The notes below the pieces were generated by a model, which was not told the origin of the DNA, made no database searches, and saw only the letters and a list, made by a program, of their open reading frames with translations. The position numbers were made by a program, and so were the translations under genes. Shown here piece by piece: positions 7,612 to 15,708 of a DNA stretch of 64,000 bases. Position 1 is the first letter of the stretch; every line of letters starts with the position of its first letter. Location of the stretch: contig NZ_JBPPGJ010000003.1 in assembly GCF_051594765.1 (NCBI RefSeq), positions 124,001 to 188,000 of the forward strand, written 5' to 3'. Source of the DNA: Paenibacillus_AR sp051594765. GTDB lineage: Bacteria > Bacillota > Bacilli > Paenibacillales > NBRC-103111.

Positions 7612-9976
7612 AGAGCTTCCGCCATATGGATCGGTCCATGCGGCCAGCCCCCTCTCCCATGATGTCCAGCGGTTTCCACTCCTCGGGCAGGAGCTGCAGG
7701 TACCCCGGCTGGCGGAACCGGTCATCCACCAGCACCAGCGTCCCCCGGTCCTCTTCGGTGCGGATGAGCCGTCCTCCCGCCTGCAGCACCTTGTTCATGC
7801 CCGGGTAGACGTAGGCATACTCGAAGCCGCTCTTCCCGATGCTGTCGTAATAGTCCTTGATCAGATTCCGTTCGGTCCCCAGCTGCGGCAGACCGACTCC
7901 CACAACCACCACGCCCGTTAGCCGGTCGCCGGCCAGATCGATGCCCTCGGAGAAGATGCCCCCCATCACGGCAAAACCGATCACCGGCCGCTCCGCATCC
8001 GCCCGGAACTCTCCCAGGAAGCGGTCCCGCTCCTCCTCGGCCATCCCCGGCTCCTGAAGCAGCACCTGGGCCGCCGTCACTCGTTCCATGAAGCGGGTGT
8101 GCACCTCCTTCATATACTCGTAGGAGGGGAAGAAGACCATCAGGTTGCCGCCGTCCAGCCGGACCCGTTCCTGCAAAAGCGCCGCAATGGGCGTGTAGGT
8201 GGCCTCCCGGTCCCGGTAGCGGGTGGACAGAGGCAGCAGCCGGACCTGCAGCTGCTCCTTGCGGAACGGCGACGGGATGCTTACCGTGTAATCCTCCGCG
8301 TCTCCGCCCAGCAGCTCCCGGTAGAACCCCAGGGGGGACAGGGTGGCGGAGAAGAAGATCTGCGCCCGGTACCCCTTGGACGTCTGCCGGAGCAGATGGG
8401 ACGGGTCCAGGCAGAACAGCTTCAGCCGCAGCTCCCGGTTCTCCTCCTCGGCATAGGTGACGTACCGCTCGTCGTAGAGCCCGGCGATGCGAATGAAGTT
8501 CTGCGCCGCATAATAGACATCCTGGAGCAGCTCCGCCCCTTCTCCGTCCCCACCCGGATTCCCGGCCGCCAGCTCCCGCTCCGCCTGAAGGACGAATTCC
8601 TCCAGCAGGGGCAGGAGCTCCGACGGAGCTTCCTTCCGGGGCGGAATCCCCTGGCGGCCATCCTGCTCCTTGCGGAGGGCGATGAAGAAGCCGTTCACCG
8701 CCTTCGCCGCCCGGTACAGGGGCTCGCTGCGCCCCTTGAAGAGGCGCTGGAGCGCCAGGAACGGCCCCTTGGCCAGCTCCGCCGAGTACATCTCCCGCGC
8801 CCGGTCGGCCAGATTGTGGGCCTCGTCCACCAGCACCGCCGTCCGGCGCTTGTCCTCCTCCCACAGCCGCTTCAGAGCGATCCGGGGATCGTACACGTAG
8901 TTGTAATCCCCGATGACCGCATCGGCCGCATAAGCGGCATCCAGCGACATCTCGAAGGGGCAGACCCGGTGCTTCCGGGCGTAGCGTTCTACCACGCCCC
9001 GGGTCATCCGGGTCTCCCGCTCCAGCATGTCGAGCAGCGCGCCGTTGATCCGGTCGTAATAGCCGTCGGCGTAGGGGCAGGCCTCTGAAGTGCAGCGCAC
9101 CTCCTCCTGGAAGCAGATCTTCTCCTTGGCGGTCAGGGTGACGCTGCGCAGCCGAAGACCGTGCTCCTCCATCCGCGCCAGCGCTTCCTCGGCTGCGGCC
9201 CGGGTCGTTGTCCGGGCCGTCAGGTAGAAGACCCGGCGCAGCTGGTCTTCCCCGATGGCCTTCACCGCCGGGAACAGGGTGGAGATGGTCTTGCCCGTGC
9301 CGGTGGGGGCCCGGGCGAACAGCCTGCGGCCCTCCGCCGCCGTCTTGTACACGGCGCCGGCCAGATGGCGCTGGCCCGGCCGGTAAGAGCCGTAGGGGAA
9401 GGGCAGCGCCTTGATGCTGGCCGTCCGCCGTTCCGCGTGGCGGAGCTGGAGCCGGGCGTAGGGCACATAGGCCGACAGCAGCGCCCGGACCTGCCGCTCC
9501 AGCTCCTCCGCCCCGGCTGTCCGCTCGAAGCGCCGTTCTTCCCCGGAGTCGGCTTGGACGTACAGGAGCCGGATTCCCATCCGGTCCAGTCCCTCGCTCC
9601 GGGAGAAGAGGTACGCGTAGCAGACGGCTTGGGCCCAGTGGGCGGGAAAGCTATCCTCTTCGATGAGCCGCAGGTCGCCCGAGGTGGACTTGATCTCCTC
9701 CACCGTCACCAGCCCCGGCTCCCCCGAAGAGGCCTCGCCCCCATAGCGGATGCCGTCGCACCGCCCCTCCAGCCGGAACAGAATCCCCTCCTGCTCCAGC
9801 TCGCCCTGGACGAAGACCTCGCTCCGGTCCGGCTCCGGATAGGCCGCCTGGATGCCCTTATGAATCTTCGTCCCCTCCGCCATGGAGCCCGGCAGACGGA
9901 AGCCTGCTTCGATACTGCCGCCCCTGCAGGCATATTCCGCCAGTCCCCGGACCGACAGCTGTACGGTCTCCGCCAT
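7604..9976 (-). CDS. RecB-like nuclease domain fused to XPD/DinG-family DNA helicase
   Basis: This 790-residue protein starts with a PD-(D/E)XK-type segment of about 130 residues (Asp74 in GRCDG, Glu94-x-Lys96 in VEEIKST, Gln116 in QAVCYAY). A superfamily 2 helicase of the Rad3/XPD/DinG type follows: Walker A APTGTGKT at 223-230, DEAH at 384-387 and a C-terminal ATPase half ending in GRLIRTEEDRG. Four cysteines (288, 295, 300 and 339) between motifs Ia and II match the 4Fe-4S cluster position of XPD. It probably acts in DNA repair. A LexA-type box lies between promoter and start. The ATG at 9976 follows GTGAGGGCAGAGC. Confidence 0.88.
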   Translation of the reverse strand: MAETVQLSVRGLAEYACRGGSIEAGFRLPGSMAEGTKIHKGIQAAYPEPDRSEVFVQGELEQEGILFRLEGRCDGIRYGGEASSGEPGLVTVEEIKSTSGDLRLIEEDSFPAHWAQAVCYAYLFSRSEGLDRMGIRLLYVQADSGEERRFERTAGAEELERQVRALLSAYVPYARLQLRHAERRTASIKALPFPYGSYRPGQRHLAGAVYKTAAEGRRLFARAPTGTGKTISTLFPAVKAIGEDQLRRVFYLTARTTTRAAAEEALARMEEHGLRLRSVTLTAKEKICFQEEVRCTSEACPYADGYYDRINGALLDMLERETRMTRGVVERYARKHRVCPFEMSLDAAYAADAVIGDYNYVYDPRIALKRLWEEDKRRTAVLVDEAHNLADRAREMYSAELAKGPFLALQRLFKGRSEPLYRAAKAVNGFFIALRKEQDGRQGIPPRKEAPSELLPLLEEFVLQAERELAAGNPGGDGEGAELLQDVYYAAQNFIRIAGLYDERYVTYAEEENRELRLKLFCLDPSHLLRQTSKGYRAQIFFSATLSPLGFYRELLGGDAEDYTVSIPSPFRKEQLQVRLLPLSTRYRDREATYTPIAALLQERVRLDGGNLMVFFPSYEYMKEVHTRFMERVTAAQVLLQEPGMAEEERDRFLGEFRADAERPVIGFAVMGGIFSEGIDLAGDRLTGVVVVGVGLPQLGTERNLIKDYYDSIGKSGFEYAYVYPGMNKVLQAGGRLIRTEEDRGTLVLVDDRFRQPGYLQLLPEEWKPLDIMGEGAGRMDRSIWRKLYE

Positions 9977-10004
9977 GCTCTGCCCTCACCCGCCATTTCC
10001 GATT

Positions 10005-10018
10005 CGAACACTCGTTCC
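10005..10018. promoter_or_regulatory. LexA (SOS) operator of the helicase gene
   Basis: CGAAC-ACTC-GTTCC matches the Bacillus LexA/DinR consensus CGAAC-N4-GTTCG at 9 of 10 fixed positions. It lies 11 bp downstream of the minus-strand extended -10 (TGGTATAAT, hexamer 10034-10029) and 29 bp before the start codon. That is an ideal position for repression. Confidence 0.75.
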
Positions 10019-10028
10019 CGATTCGCCC

Positions 10029-10034
10029 ATTATA
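10029..10034 (-). promoter_or_regulatory. -10 element of helicase-MFS operon
   Basis: TATAAT lies on the minus strand, preceded by TGG (extended -10). The -35 region is not recognisable. The start point would fall just upstream of the LexA box. Confidence 0.6.
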
Positions 10035-10070
10035 CCACATCGCTCCGGCCCGCATCGCCTGTCACACGGA

Positions 10071-10113
10071 AAAAACCGGCAGCGTCCGCCCCTTCCGGGA
10101 CCGGACGTGCCGG
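10071..10113 (-). terminator. Intrinsic terminator of the WG-repeat gene
   Basis: On the minus strand CCGGCACGTCCG pairs with CGGACGCTGCCGG (plus-strand arms 10077-10089 and 10102-10113). A TTTTTT run follows. Confidence 0.8.
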
Positions 10114-10129
10114 CACAACTTCCGTCCGC

Positions 10130-12661
10130 TTACCGCCCGCCCGGAAGGGTCATCAGGTATTGATACAGCTGGGCATGCTTCAGCTCATCCGTCAGAATCT
10201 CGAACACCATGTCGCGGAACACCCGGTTCGGCATCCCCGCCCGGATATCCCGGTAACGCTCCATGGCGGCCAGCTCCCCGAAGAAGGCCTTCCGAAGCCC
10301 CTCCGGGTAGGAGGCCGGCTTCTCGAACTCTTCCCCCTCGCCTGCCGGAGCAGGCTGCCCGGTCAGCACCCGGTAGATCTCCCGGTACATCCTCCTGTGC
10401 TTGCGCTCATCGTCCCGGATCCGGCCGATGATCTCCTTGGCCTCCGCCGTCGGCGCCTCGCTGATCAGGTAGTCATAGAACAATTCGTCCTCCCGCTCGC
10501 CGGCAATCGCCTTCCTCACCAGGACCAGCGCCTCCTGAAGGGTCTTGTAGCTCGCCGGCTGTGGACGCCGGACCTCGTCGAGGTCTCTGGAGGAATGAGA
10601 GCCGCCCGCCTGCGGGTGGAACGACCGCCAGAAGGCGCCGTCCTTCGCCAGAATGGACTCCAACTGGGCGAAGGGAATGGTGAAGGTGGGGAATCCGGCG
10701 GCATATGGAGCGATCTCGTACGGGGCGTAATACACGTGGAGCGCCTCCCCGGTGACATAGAACGGCTGGTCCGGCGCCACGCCCTTGTAGCTGTCCGGCC
10801 AGACGTAGCTGTACTGCGGATCGTTCTTGATCTGCTCGGCCACGATGCCGCTCAGCACCTTGGCATAATCGCTGCCCGGCTTGAACAGATCCGCCAGCGT
10901 GTAGAAGCGTCCCGTCACCAGGTCCACATGGGCGTAGACCCGGTAAGGCATGCCGTGGGCGGCACCGAAGGGATAGTCGTACCCGTTCAGCTCCAGCACC
11001 AAGAGCTGCTGCCGGAAGAAGGCGACGGAGAAGTCCCCCGTATACGTGGAGTCCAACTGGGCGGCCGGATCCACCGGCTTCACCTGCGCCAGCTCCTTCA
11101 GCTTGGCGTTCACCTGCTTCTCCGCCGCCCGATCCCTCATGCCCTCCACCTGCGGATAGTAGACCAGATAGTCCTTGTTCGGCTTATATTTGACCTCCAC
11201 CACGCGGTAAGGAGGTGTCAGGGGAATCACCTTGTTCTGCTCCCAGACGATCCGGCCGGAGCGGTCCAGGTAGGATACCCGGATATCCACGTTCGCCTGG
11301 ATCAGCGAACCCATCATGACCAGGGTCCCCGTGCCGGGAACCGCGGGAAGACCCGCCGCCCGGGCGCCGGTCCGGTCGATGAAGAAGGTGTTCTTGCCGT
11401 CGTTCACCGAGGCGTAGCCGTTGGCATAATCCTGCACGTCATAGTAGGCGAAGGCGGTGAGAACATGCCCGTTCAGATCGGCAATCGCATAGCGGGAGCC
11501 GATGTACGGCTGGTCCGGATGAATGGCCTGCCCCAGGGCCACGCGCCCCTCTCCCAGCTGCAGAATGTCGTTGTAGCCCGGCTGTACGGCGTATTCTCCC
11601 TTGGTATCGATCAGACCGTATTTATTGCCGTAGTCCTCCGCCGTGTTGACCACGGCCCGCCCTTCCTGGAATGCCATCGCTCCCGTGAACTTCGGCGGAA
11701 TGACCACATCGCCTTTTTCATTCAGGTAGCCGTATTTGCCCGGAACCTCCTTCTGGAAGGCCAGAAGTCCCTCCCCCAGCGCCCCGACAAAAGGATACGG
11801 ATAAGTGGCCAGCTTCTCCCCGTTCCGCCCGATCAGCCGGTATTCCTTGTCGCCGGCCTTCACCACGGCCTTGCCGTTATGGAAGTCTCCGGCCTCCAGA
11901 TATTGGGGCGCAATAACCTCCTTGCCCGCAGGATCCAGGTAGCCATACTTGGCGGGGCCGTCCCCTTGCGTCACGGAGAACATCGCCCGGCCGTCCCGGT
12001 ACGAGCTGATGTAATCATAGGGCTTCGCCGTCACCTCGGCGCCTGCGCTGTTGATCACATGGAACCCCTTCTCATCCATGGCGATAGCCAGGCCCTCGGA
12101 GAAGTCGTTGATGGAGCTCCACCGAGGCTCAATCCGATAGGCACCTGTCGCATCAATGGCACCGTCCCGGTCCTTCACCGATACGATGGCCAGGCCATTG
12201 TCCTGAAATTCACGTGCATAATCGTAGCGGGGCGGAATCGCCATCCGGCCGGACGGATCGATATAGCCCCACTGGATCCCGTCCACCGTCTTCACCGATG
12301 CAGAATACAGCGCCGTTCCCCGGTAGGGAGCGACAGCTTCTTCTCCCCAGACGCCTCTAGACTCCTCATAACGCTCCGTCTCCCGGAAGGTTCCCCGGGC
12401 CCACTCGTACACGGACCAATAGGCGGAGCCGTCAACAGCCCGCCAGCCTATGACCAGCCGGCTGGCGCCGCCGCTTCTCGCATCCCCCTCCGCCTGGTAC
12501 AGGGTATGGATGTCGTAGCCCCATCCCGCCCACCGGTCCGCCAGCCCCCAGTGCCGGCCGTTATGCTTATATACCTCCACCGCCGCGCCGTCATGCTGCC
12601 TGTACACCAGCACGCCTTCCCAATACCCGTCGCCGTCGAAATCGGCCATCACATGGAACAT
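10130..12661 (-). CDS. WG-repeat / DUF4163-DUF3298 / ferritin-like fusion protein
   Basis: This 843-residue protein joins three known modules. Residues about 125-430 hold WG-type repeats (for example WGYIDPSGRMAIPPRYDYA and YGYLNEKGDVVIPPKF). Residues about 485-670 look like DUF4163 plus DUF3298 as in RsiV/PdaC, including the typical YYAPYEIAPYAAGFPTFTIP. Residues about 705-840 form a four-helix ferritin/rubrerythrin-like domain with two ExxH motifs (DERKH at 751-755 and DELKH at 825-829), and further Glu in the partner helices (722-726 and 796-801). No signal peptide is seen, so the usual extracytoplasmic setting of DUF3298 is not explained. The ATG has GGAGG 7 nt upstream and TACAAT as -10. 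The function is unknown. Confidence 0.82.
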   Translation of the reverse strand: MFHVMADFDGDGYWEGVLVYRQHDGAAVEVYKHNGRHWGLADRWAGWGYDIHTLYQAEGDARSGGASRLVIGWRAVDGSAYWSVYEWARGTFRETERYEESRGVWGEEAVAPYRGTALYSASVKTVDGIQWGYIDPSGRMAIPPRYDYAREFQDNGLAIVSVKDRDGAIDATGAYRIEPRWSSINDFSEGLAIAMDEKGFHVINSAGAEVTAKPYDYISSYRDGRAMFSVTQGDGPAKYGYLDPAGKEVIAPQYLEAGDFHNGKAVVKAGDKEYRLIGRNGEKLATYPYPFVGALGEGLLAFQKEVPGKYGYLNEKGDVVIPPKFTGAMAFQEGRAVVNTAEDYGNKYGLIDTKGEYAVQPGYNDILQLGEGRVALGQAIHPDQPYIGSRYAIADLNGHVLTAFAYYDVQDYANGYASVNDGKNTFFIDRTGARAAGLPAVPGTGTLVMMGSLIQANVDIRVSYLDRSGRIVWEQNKVIPLTPPYRVVEVKYKPNKDYLVYYPQVEGMRDRAAEKQVNAKLKELAQVKPVDPAAQLDSTYTGDFSVAFFRQQLLVLELNGYDYPFGAAHGMPYRVYAHVDLVTGRFYTLADLFKPGSDYAKVLSGIVAEQIKNDPQYSYVWPDSYKGVAPDQPFYVTGEALHVYYAPYEIAPYAAGFPTFTIPFAQLESILAKDGAFWRSFHPQAGGSHSSRDLDEVRRPQPASYKTLQEALVLVRKAIAGEREDELFYDYLISEAPTAEAKEIIGRIRDDERKHRRMYREIYRVLTGQPAPAGEGEEFEKPASYPEGLRKAFFGELAAMERYRDIRAGMPNRVFRDMVFEILTDELKHAQLYQYLMTLPGGR

Positions 12662-12732
12662 CCCGGAACCTCCGCTCCCATTGTAGTGTCGCCACTAGCA
12701 TATGGGCGGTTCCGGTCACGCATGCCTACATT

Positions 12733-13596
12733 TTAGCCGGCCCGTCCGGCTGCAAAATACTCCGCCGCCTTCACCAGATCGGCGGACAAGCTCTGGACGC
12801 CGAGCACCCTCCGGAGCTCGGCGGTCCACTCCTCCGTCCCGGCGGAGGGAGACGACTCCCGTACGATCCGGGCCAGCTCCTCCCACGGGCGGATGTCCTC
12901 GGCGAAGGCCTCCCGGCTCATCGGAACGCCGTGGGACTCCACGATGATCTCCGCCCCGGAGCCGCGGATCCGGTCCATCAGCCGGAGGAAGCGGTCCGCC
13001 GTATACCGGCGGGGACCTCCGTATACGGACGGCCCAAGGGCGTCACCCGTGAACAGCACACGGTCCTCCGCTACGTACACGAAGCAGCTGTCGGGGGAGT
13101 GGTCGCTTTCCACACGCTCCACCTCGCAGGTGACGCCGCCCAGATCGAAGGTGATCCGGTCCCGGAACAGGATCTCCGGCCGGACTACGCGAATGGCACC
13201 CAGCTCCTCTCCGTATTCCGCCCGGATGTGACGGACCGTGCTGTCGCTGGCGTAGCCCTCGCGGATCAGACGCGCAAGCCCCGCTTCGCTCCAATCGGCT
13301 CCGGTCAAGACGGCCAGCGCCGCCGCCGTCTCCTCCTGCGCCACCGCAGGAATGTTCCATCCGGCCATGCCGAAGGTGTGGTCCCAGTGCCAATGGGTCA
13401 GGACCAACAGCTCCGGGCGGCGGATCCCTCTGCGGTCCAGCTCCGCCCGGAACAGGGCTGCATGGGCCGTTGAATTGCCCGCATCCAAGAGCAGCGTTCT
13501 TCTCTCTCCGGCGATAGCCGCCAGAATCGGACGATCCGCCTCATGCTCGGCATGCATGAGGGTGATATGCTCGGTAATCCGTTCAAACTTGGACAT
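12733..13596 (-). CDS. MBL-fold metallo-hydrolase
   Basis: This 287-residue metallo-beta-lactamase-fold hydrolase has THWHWDHTFG (HxHxDH zinc site), a further ligand Asp in LFTGDALG, and His in ESHGVPMS. The fold supports a zinc-dependent hydrolase of unknown substrate. The ATG at 13596 (MSKFERITEHITLMHAE) has GGGAGG 6 nt upstream. The longer frame to 13671 lacks such a site. It diverges from the HNH gene. Confidence 0.88.
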   Translation of the reverse strand: MSKFERITEHITLMHAEHEADRPILAAIAGERRTLLLDAGNSTAHAALFRAELDRRGIRRPELLVLTHWHWDHTFGMAGWNIPAVAQEETAAALAVLTGADWSEAGLARLIREGYASDSTVRHIRAEYGEELGAIRVVRPEILFRDRITFDLGGVTCEVERVESDHSPDSCFVYVAEDRVLFTGDALGPSVYGGPRRYTADRFLRLMDRIRGSGAEIIVESHGVPMSREAFAEDIRPWEELARIVRESSPSAGTEEWTAELRRVLGVQSLSADLVKAAEYFAAGRAG

Positions 13597-13718
13597 ATGA
13601 GGCCTCCCTTTCTCATCCAATCTTCCCGTTAATTGTAGCAGACACGTCTGGAAGATGTCGCGGGTATGCATATCCCCCCACTTCGCGGTACAATAGAAGA
13701 AAGAAGGCAGGTGGGAAT

Positions 13719-14393
13719 ATGGAGAACGAAGCCCCTACGATAACCAAGACATGCAGCCGCTGCAACCGGGAGAAGCCGCTGTCCCATTTCATGCGCCGGT
13801 CCGGCCGCCGCTCCGGAAACGGCTCCCGCCGCGGCATCTGCCGCGCCTGCCGGAAGAAGAGCAAGAACCAGGCCGCCCCTCCCGAGATGGCCGTGCCGCC
13901 GAATCCGGCCCCCGAAGAAGCCCTGGACACGGCCCTTCCGCCCCGTTTGCTGGTCAAGCGGCCGCTGCCGAAGGCCCCGCCCAAGCCGGAGGGACCCGAT
14001 CCGTCGATTCTGCGCCCCACCAAGGAAGGGATCGTCCGCATGCGCGGGATCACCGACAAGGGTCGCCGGTGGTACCAGGAGACCGACTTAGAGACAGCCG
14101 TAGTCCTCGTGAAGGAATATGCCGCCGTGGTCGTCAATCCGCATACCATCCGGCGTATCTACAGCAACAAGAAATTCCGCAAGTACATTCTGACGCGGGA
14201 TCATTATACGTGCCACTTCTGCGGCGAATACGGGGATACCATCGATCACCTGCTCCCCCGCTCCAAGGGCGGCCACACCACGCCCTTGAACTGCGTATGC
14301 GCCTGCAACCTCTGCAACCAGAGCAAGGCGGACCGCAGTCTGGACGAGTTCCTGCCGGATACCCCCGGGGAGCTCCCGTCCTCCAACGCATAA
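13719..14393 (+). CDS. HNH endonuclease with N-terminal zinc finger
   Basis: This 224-residue protein has a treble-clef-like N-terminus (CSRCNREKPLSHF ... GICRACRKK), as in many phage and restriction-associated HNH proteins, and then a Pro-rich linker. The C-terminal HNH domain is about residues 150-210, with CHFCGEYGDTIDHLLPRSKGG and CACNLCNQSKADR. It is probably a DNA nicking or cleaving enzyme. It stands alone, with no methyltransferase or terminase neighbour, so neither a restriction nor a phage role is supported. The -10 TACAAT is at 13689-13694. Confidence 0.87.
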   Translation: MENEAPTITKTCSRCNREKPLSHFMRRSGRRSGNGSRRGICRACRKKSKNQAAPPEMAVPPNPAPEEALDTALPPRLLVKRPLPKAPPKPEGPDPSILRPTKEGIVRMRGITDKGRRWYQETDLETAVVLVKEYAAVVVNPHTIRRIYSNKKFRKYILTRDHYTCHFCGEYGDTIDHLLPRSKGGHTTPLNCVCACNLCNQSKADRSLDEFLPDTPGELPSSNA

Positions 14394-14426
14394 GAACCCG
14401 CCGGCTTGTAGGCCGTGCGGGTTCTT
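14392..14426. terminator. Bidirectional terminator between HNH and GGDEF genes
   Basis: AAGAACCCGC (14392-14401) pairs with GCGGGTTCTT (14417-14426), with CGGC/GGCCG in the upper stem. It overlaps the stop codon of the HNH gene and sits just before the end of the convergent cyclase gene. Confidence 0.8.
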
Positions 14427-14433
14427 CCCCTTG

Positions 14434-15597
14434 CTAATGGCTGACGATTTTGTTCCGGCCCGTCCGTTTGGCCTGGTATAGGCAGGCGTCGGCTTCGCCG
14501 ATGAGCTGCTCCCGGCCCATCCCGAGACTGTACGGGTGGATGCCGATACTCACCGTCACGGAGCGGCCGTCCAGCTCCGGATGCACCAGCTCTTCCATCT
14601 GGCGCCGCACCTTCTCGAGAATCCCCAGCACTTCCTTCAGAGTCCGGTCCGTGAAGACCAGCGTGAACTCCTCTCCCCCGTACCGCGCCGCGAAATCCCC
14701 CGGATCCGTCCCATCCCGGATCACCTCCGCCACCCGCTTCAACACCACGTCTCCGATATGGTGGCCGAAGGTATCGTTGATGGATTTGAAATGGTCGATG
14801 TCCAGCATGGCCACATGGAGCGGGAAACCCTCCGATTGCGTATAGCGAAGCAGCATCTCCAGATGCTCGAAGAGCGCAGCGCGGTTATACAGACCCGTCA
14901 AAGTGTCGGTGCGGACCATTTTGTCCTTGATCACGTTCTGGATCATGAGGTTCTCCTTGTCCTTCGTCTCGCTGCGGAGCTCCTGCAAGAGCTCGATACC
15001 CCGCTCCATCACCCCCAGGGCAATGACCGTGGACACCAAGAGGATCATCGGCATGCTGATCCATTCCCCGGCATTCGTCCGCTCCCGAATATACGGGTGG
15101 AACCAGGTCAGAGACAGGAAGGCGCCGATGGACAGCCCCGAGGTATAGATGACTAGGCTCCGCCTGTAATAGAACGTGGAGATCAGGATGGGCAGCATGA
15201 GAAGACACTGGATGTAATCCAGCGAATGGTGCACGGAGATGATGACCGAGGCCATCAGGTTGGCCGCCAGCAGCAGGATATAGGGGAAGCTCGCCTTCGC
15301 CCGACGGTGCAGCACTTCCGTCAAGAGCAGAATTGCCGTATTGATGCCGGTGGGCAGCAGCATGTAGCGCAGCTGGCTCTCCCAGGTCATCATTCCCACC
15401 GCCGTAAAATACAGCTCCTCCGTCAACGCGGTGATCAGCACCGCGTACCAGAAGGAGATGAGAAACTTCCGGTTCCATAACCGGAGATTGCTGCCGTCGA
15501 ATTCTTCGATGCTCATCCTAACCGACTCCCGTAATATGCCATGATGGTATAGGACTTTGTAACTACGATGTTCCTTATCTTTTTCGACACGGATCAT
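14434..15597 (-). CDS. Membrane-bound diguanylate cyclase (GGDEF)
   Basis: This protein of about 387 residues has six or so N-terminal membrane helices (about residues 40-200), a short coiled linker and a GGDEF domain with the active-site motif GGEEF and substrate motif LDIDHFKSINDTFGH. It should make the second messenger cyclic-di-GMP in response to a signal sensed in the membrane. No EAL domain is fused. I chose ATG 15597 (AAGAGGAATCTC upstream). The GTG at 15627 lies directly after the T run of the upstream gene's terminator. A later ATG at 15516 is also possible. Confidence 0.88.
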   Translation of the reverse strand: MIRVEKDKEHRSYKVLYHHGILRESVRMSIEEFDGSNLRLWNRKFLISFWYAVLITALTEELYFTAVGMMTWESQLRYMLLPTGINTAILLLTEVLHRRAKASFPYILLLAANLMASVIISVHHSLDYIQCLLMLPILISTFYYRRSLVIYTSGLSIGAFLSLTWFHPYIRERTNAGEWISMPMILLVSTVIALGVMERGIELLQELRSETKDKENLMIQNVIKDKMVRTDTLTGLYNRAALFEHLEMLLRYTQSEGFPLHVAMLDIDHFKSINDTFGHHIGDVVLKRVAEVIRDGTDPGDFAARYGGEEFTLVFTDRTLKEVLGILEKVRRQMEELVHPELDGRSVTVSIGIHPYSLGMGREQLIGEADACLYQAKRTGRNKIVSH

Positions 15598-15630
15598 GAG
15601 ATTCCTCTTTTTATCAATGCCTTCCACAAA

Positions 15631-15670
15631 AAAGAAAACATGCCGCCCCTTACGGGTAGAGCGGCATGTT
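15631..15670 (-). terminator. Intrinsic terminator of the GH127 gene
   Basis: On the minus strand AACATGCCGC (15670-15661) pairs with GCGGCATGTT (15646-15637). TTCTTTTTT follows. Confidence 0.85.
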
Positions 15671-15708
15671 GATGAACCACTGTTCTATCGGGGGGAGGGA
15701 CTATCGGA

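Noticed and set aside
9161..12736. 1191-codon open frame on the plus strand
   Set aside because: It runs antisense through two real genes (helicase and WG-repeat protein), has no domain sense and arises from GC-rich codon bias.
15598..15627. GTG start at 15627 for the diguanylate cyclase
   Set aside because: It directly follows the T run of the upstream gene's terminator and has no ribosome site. ATG 15597 has one.
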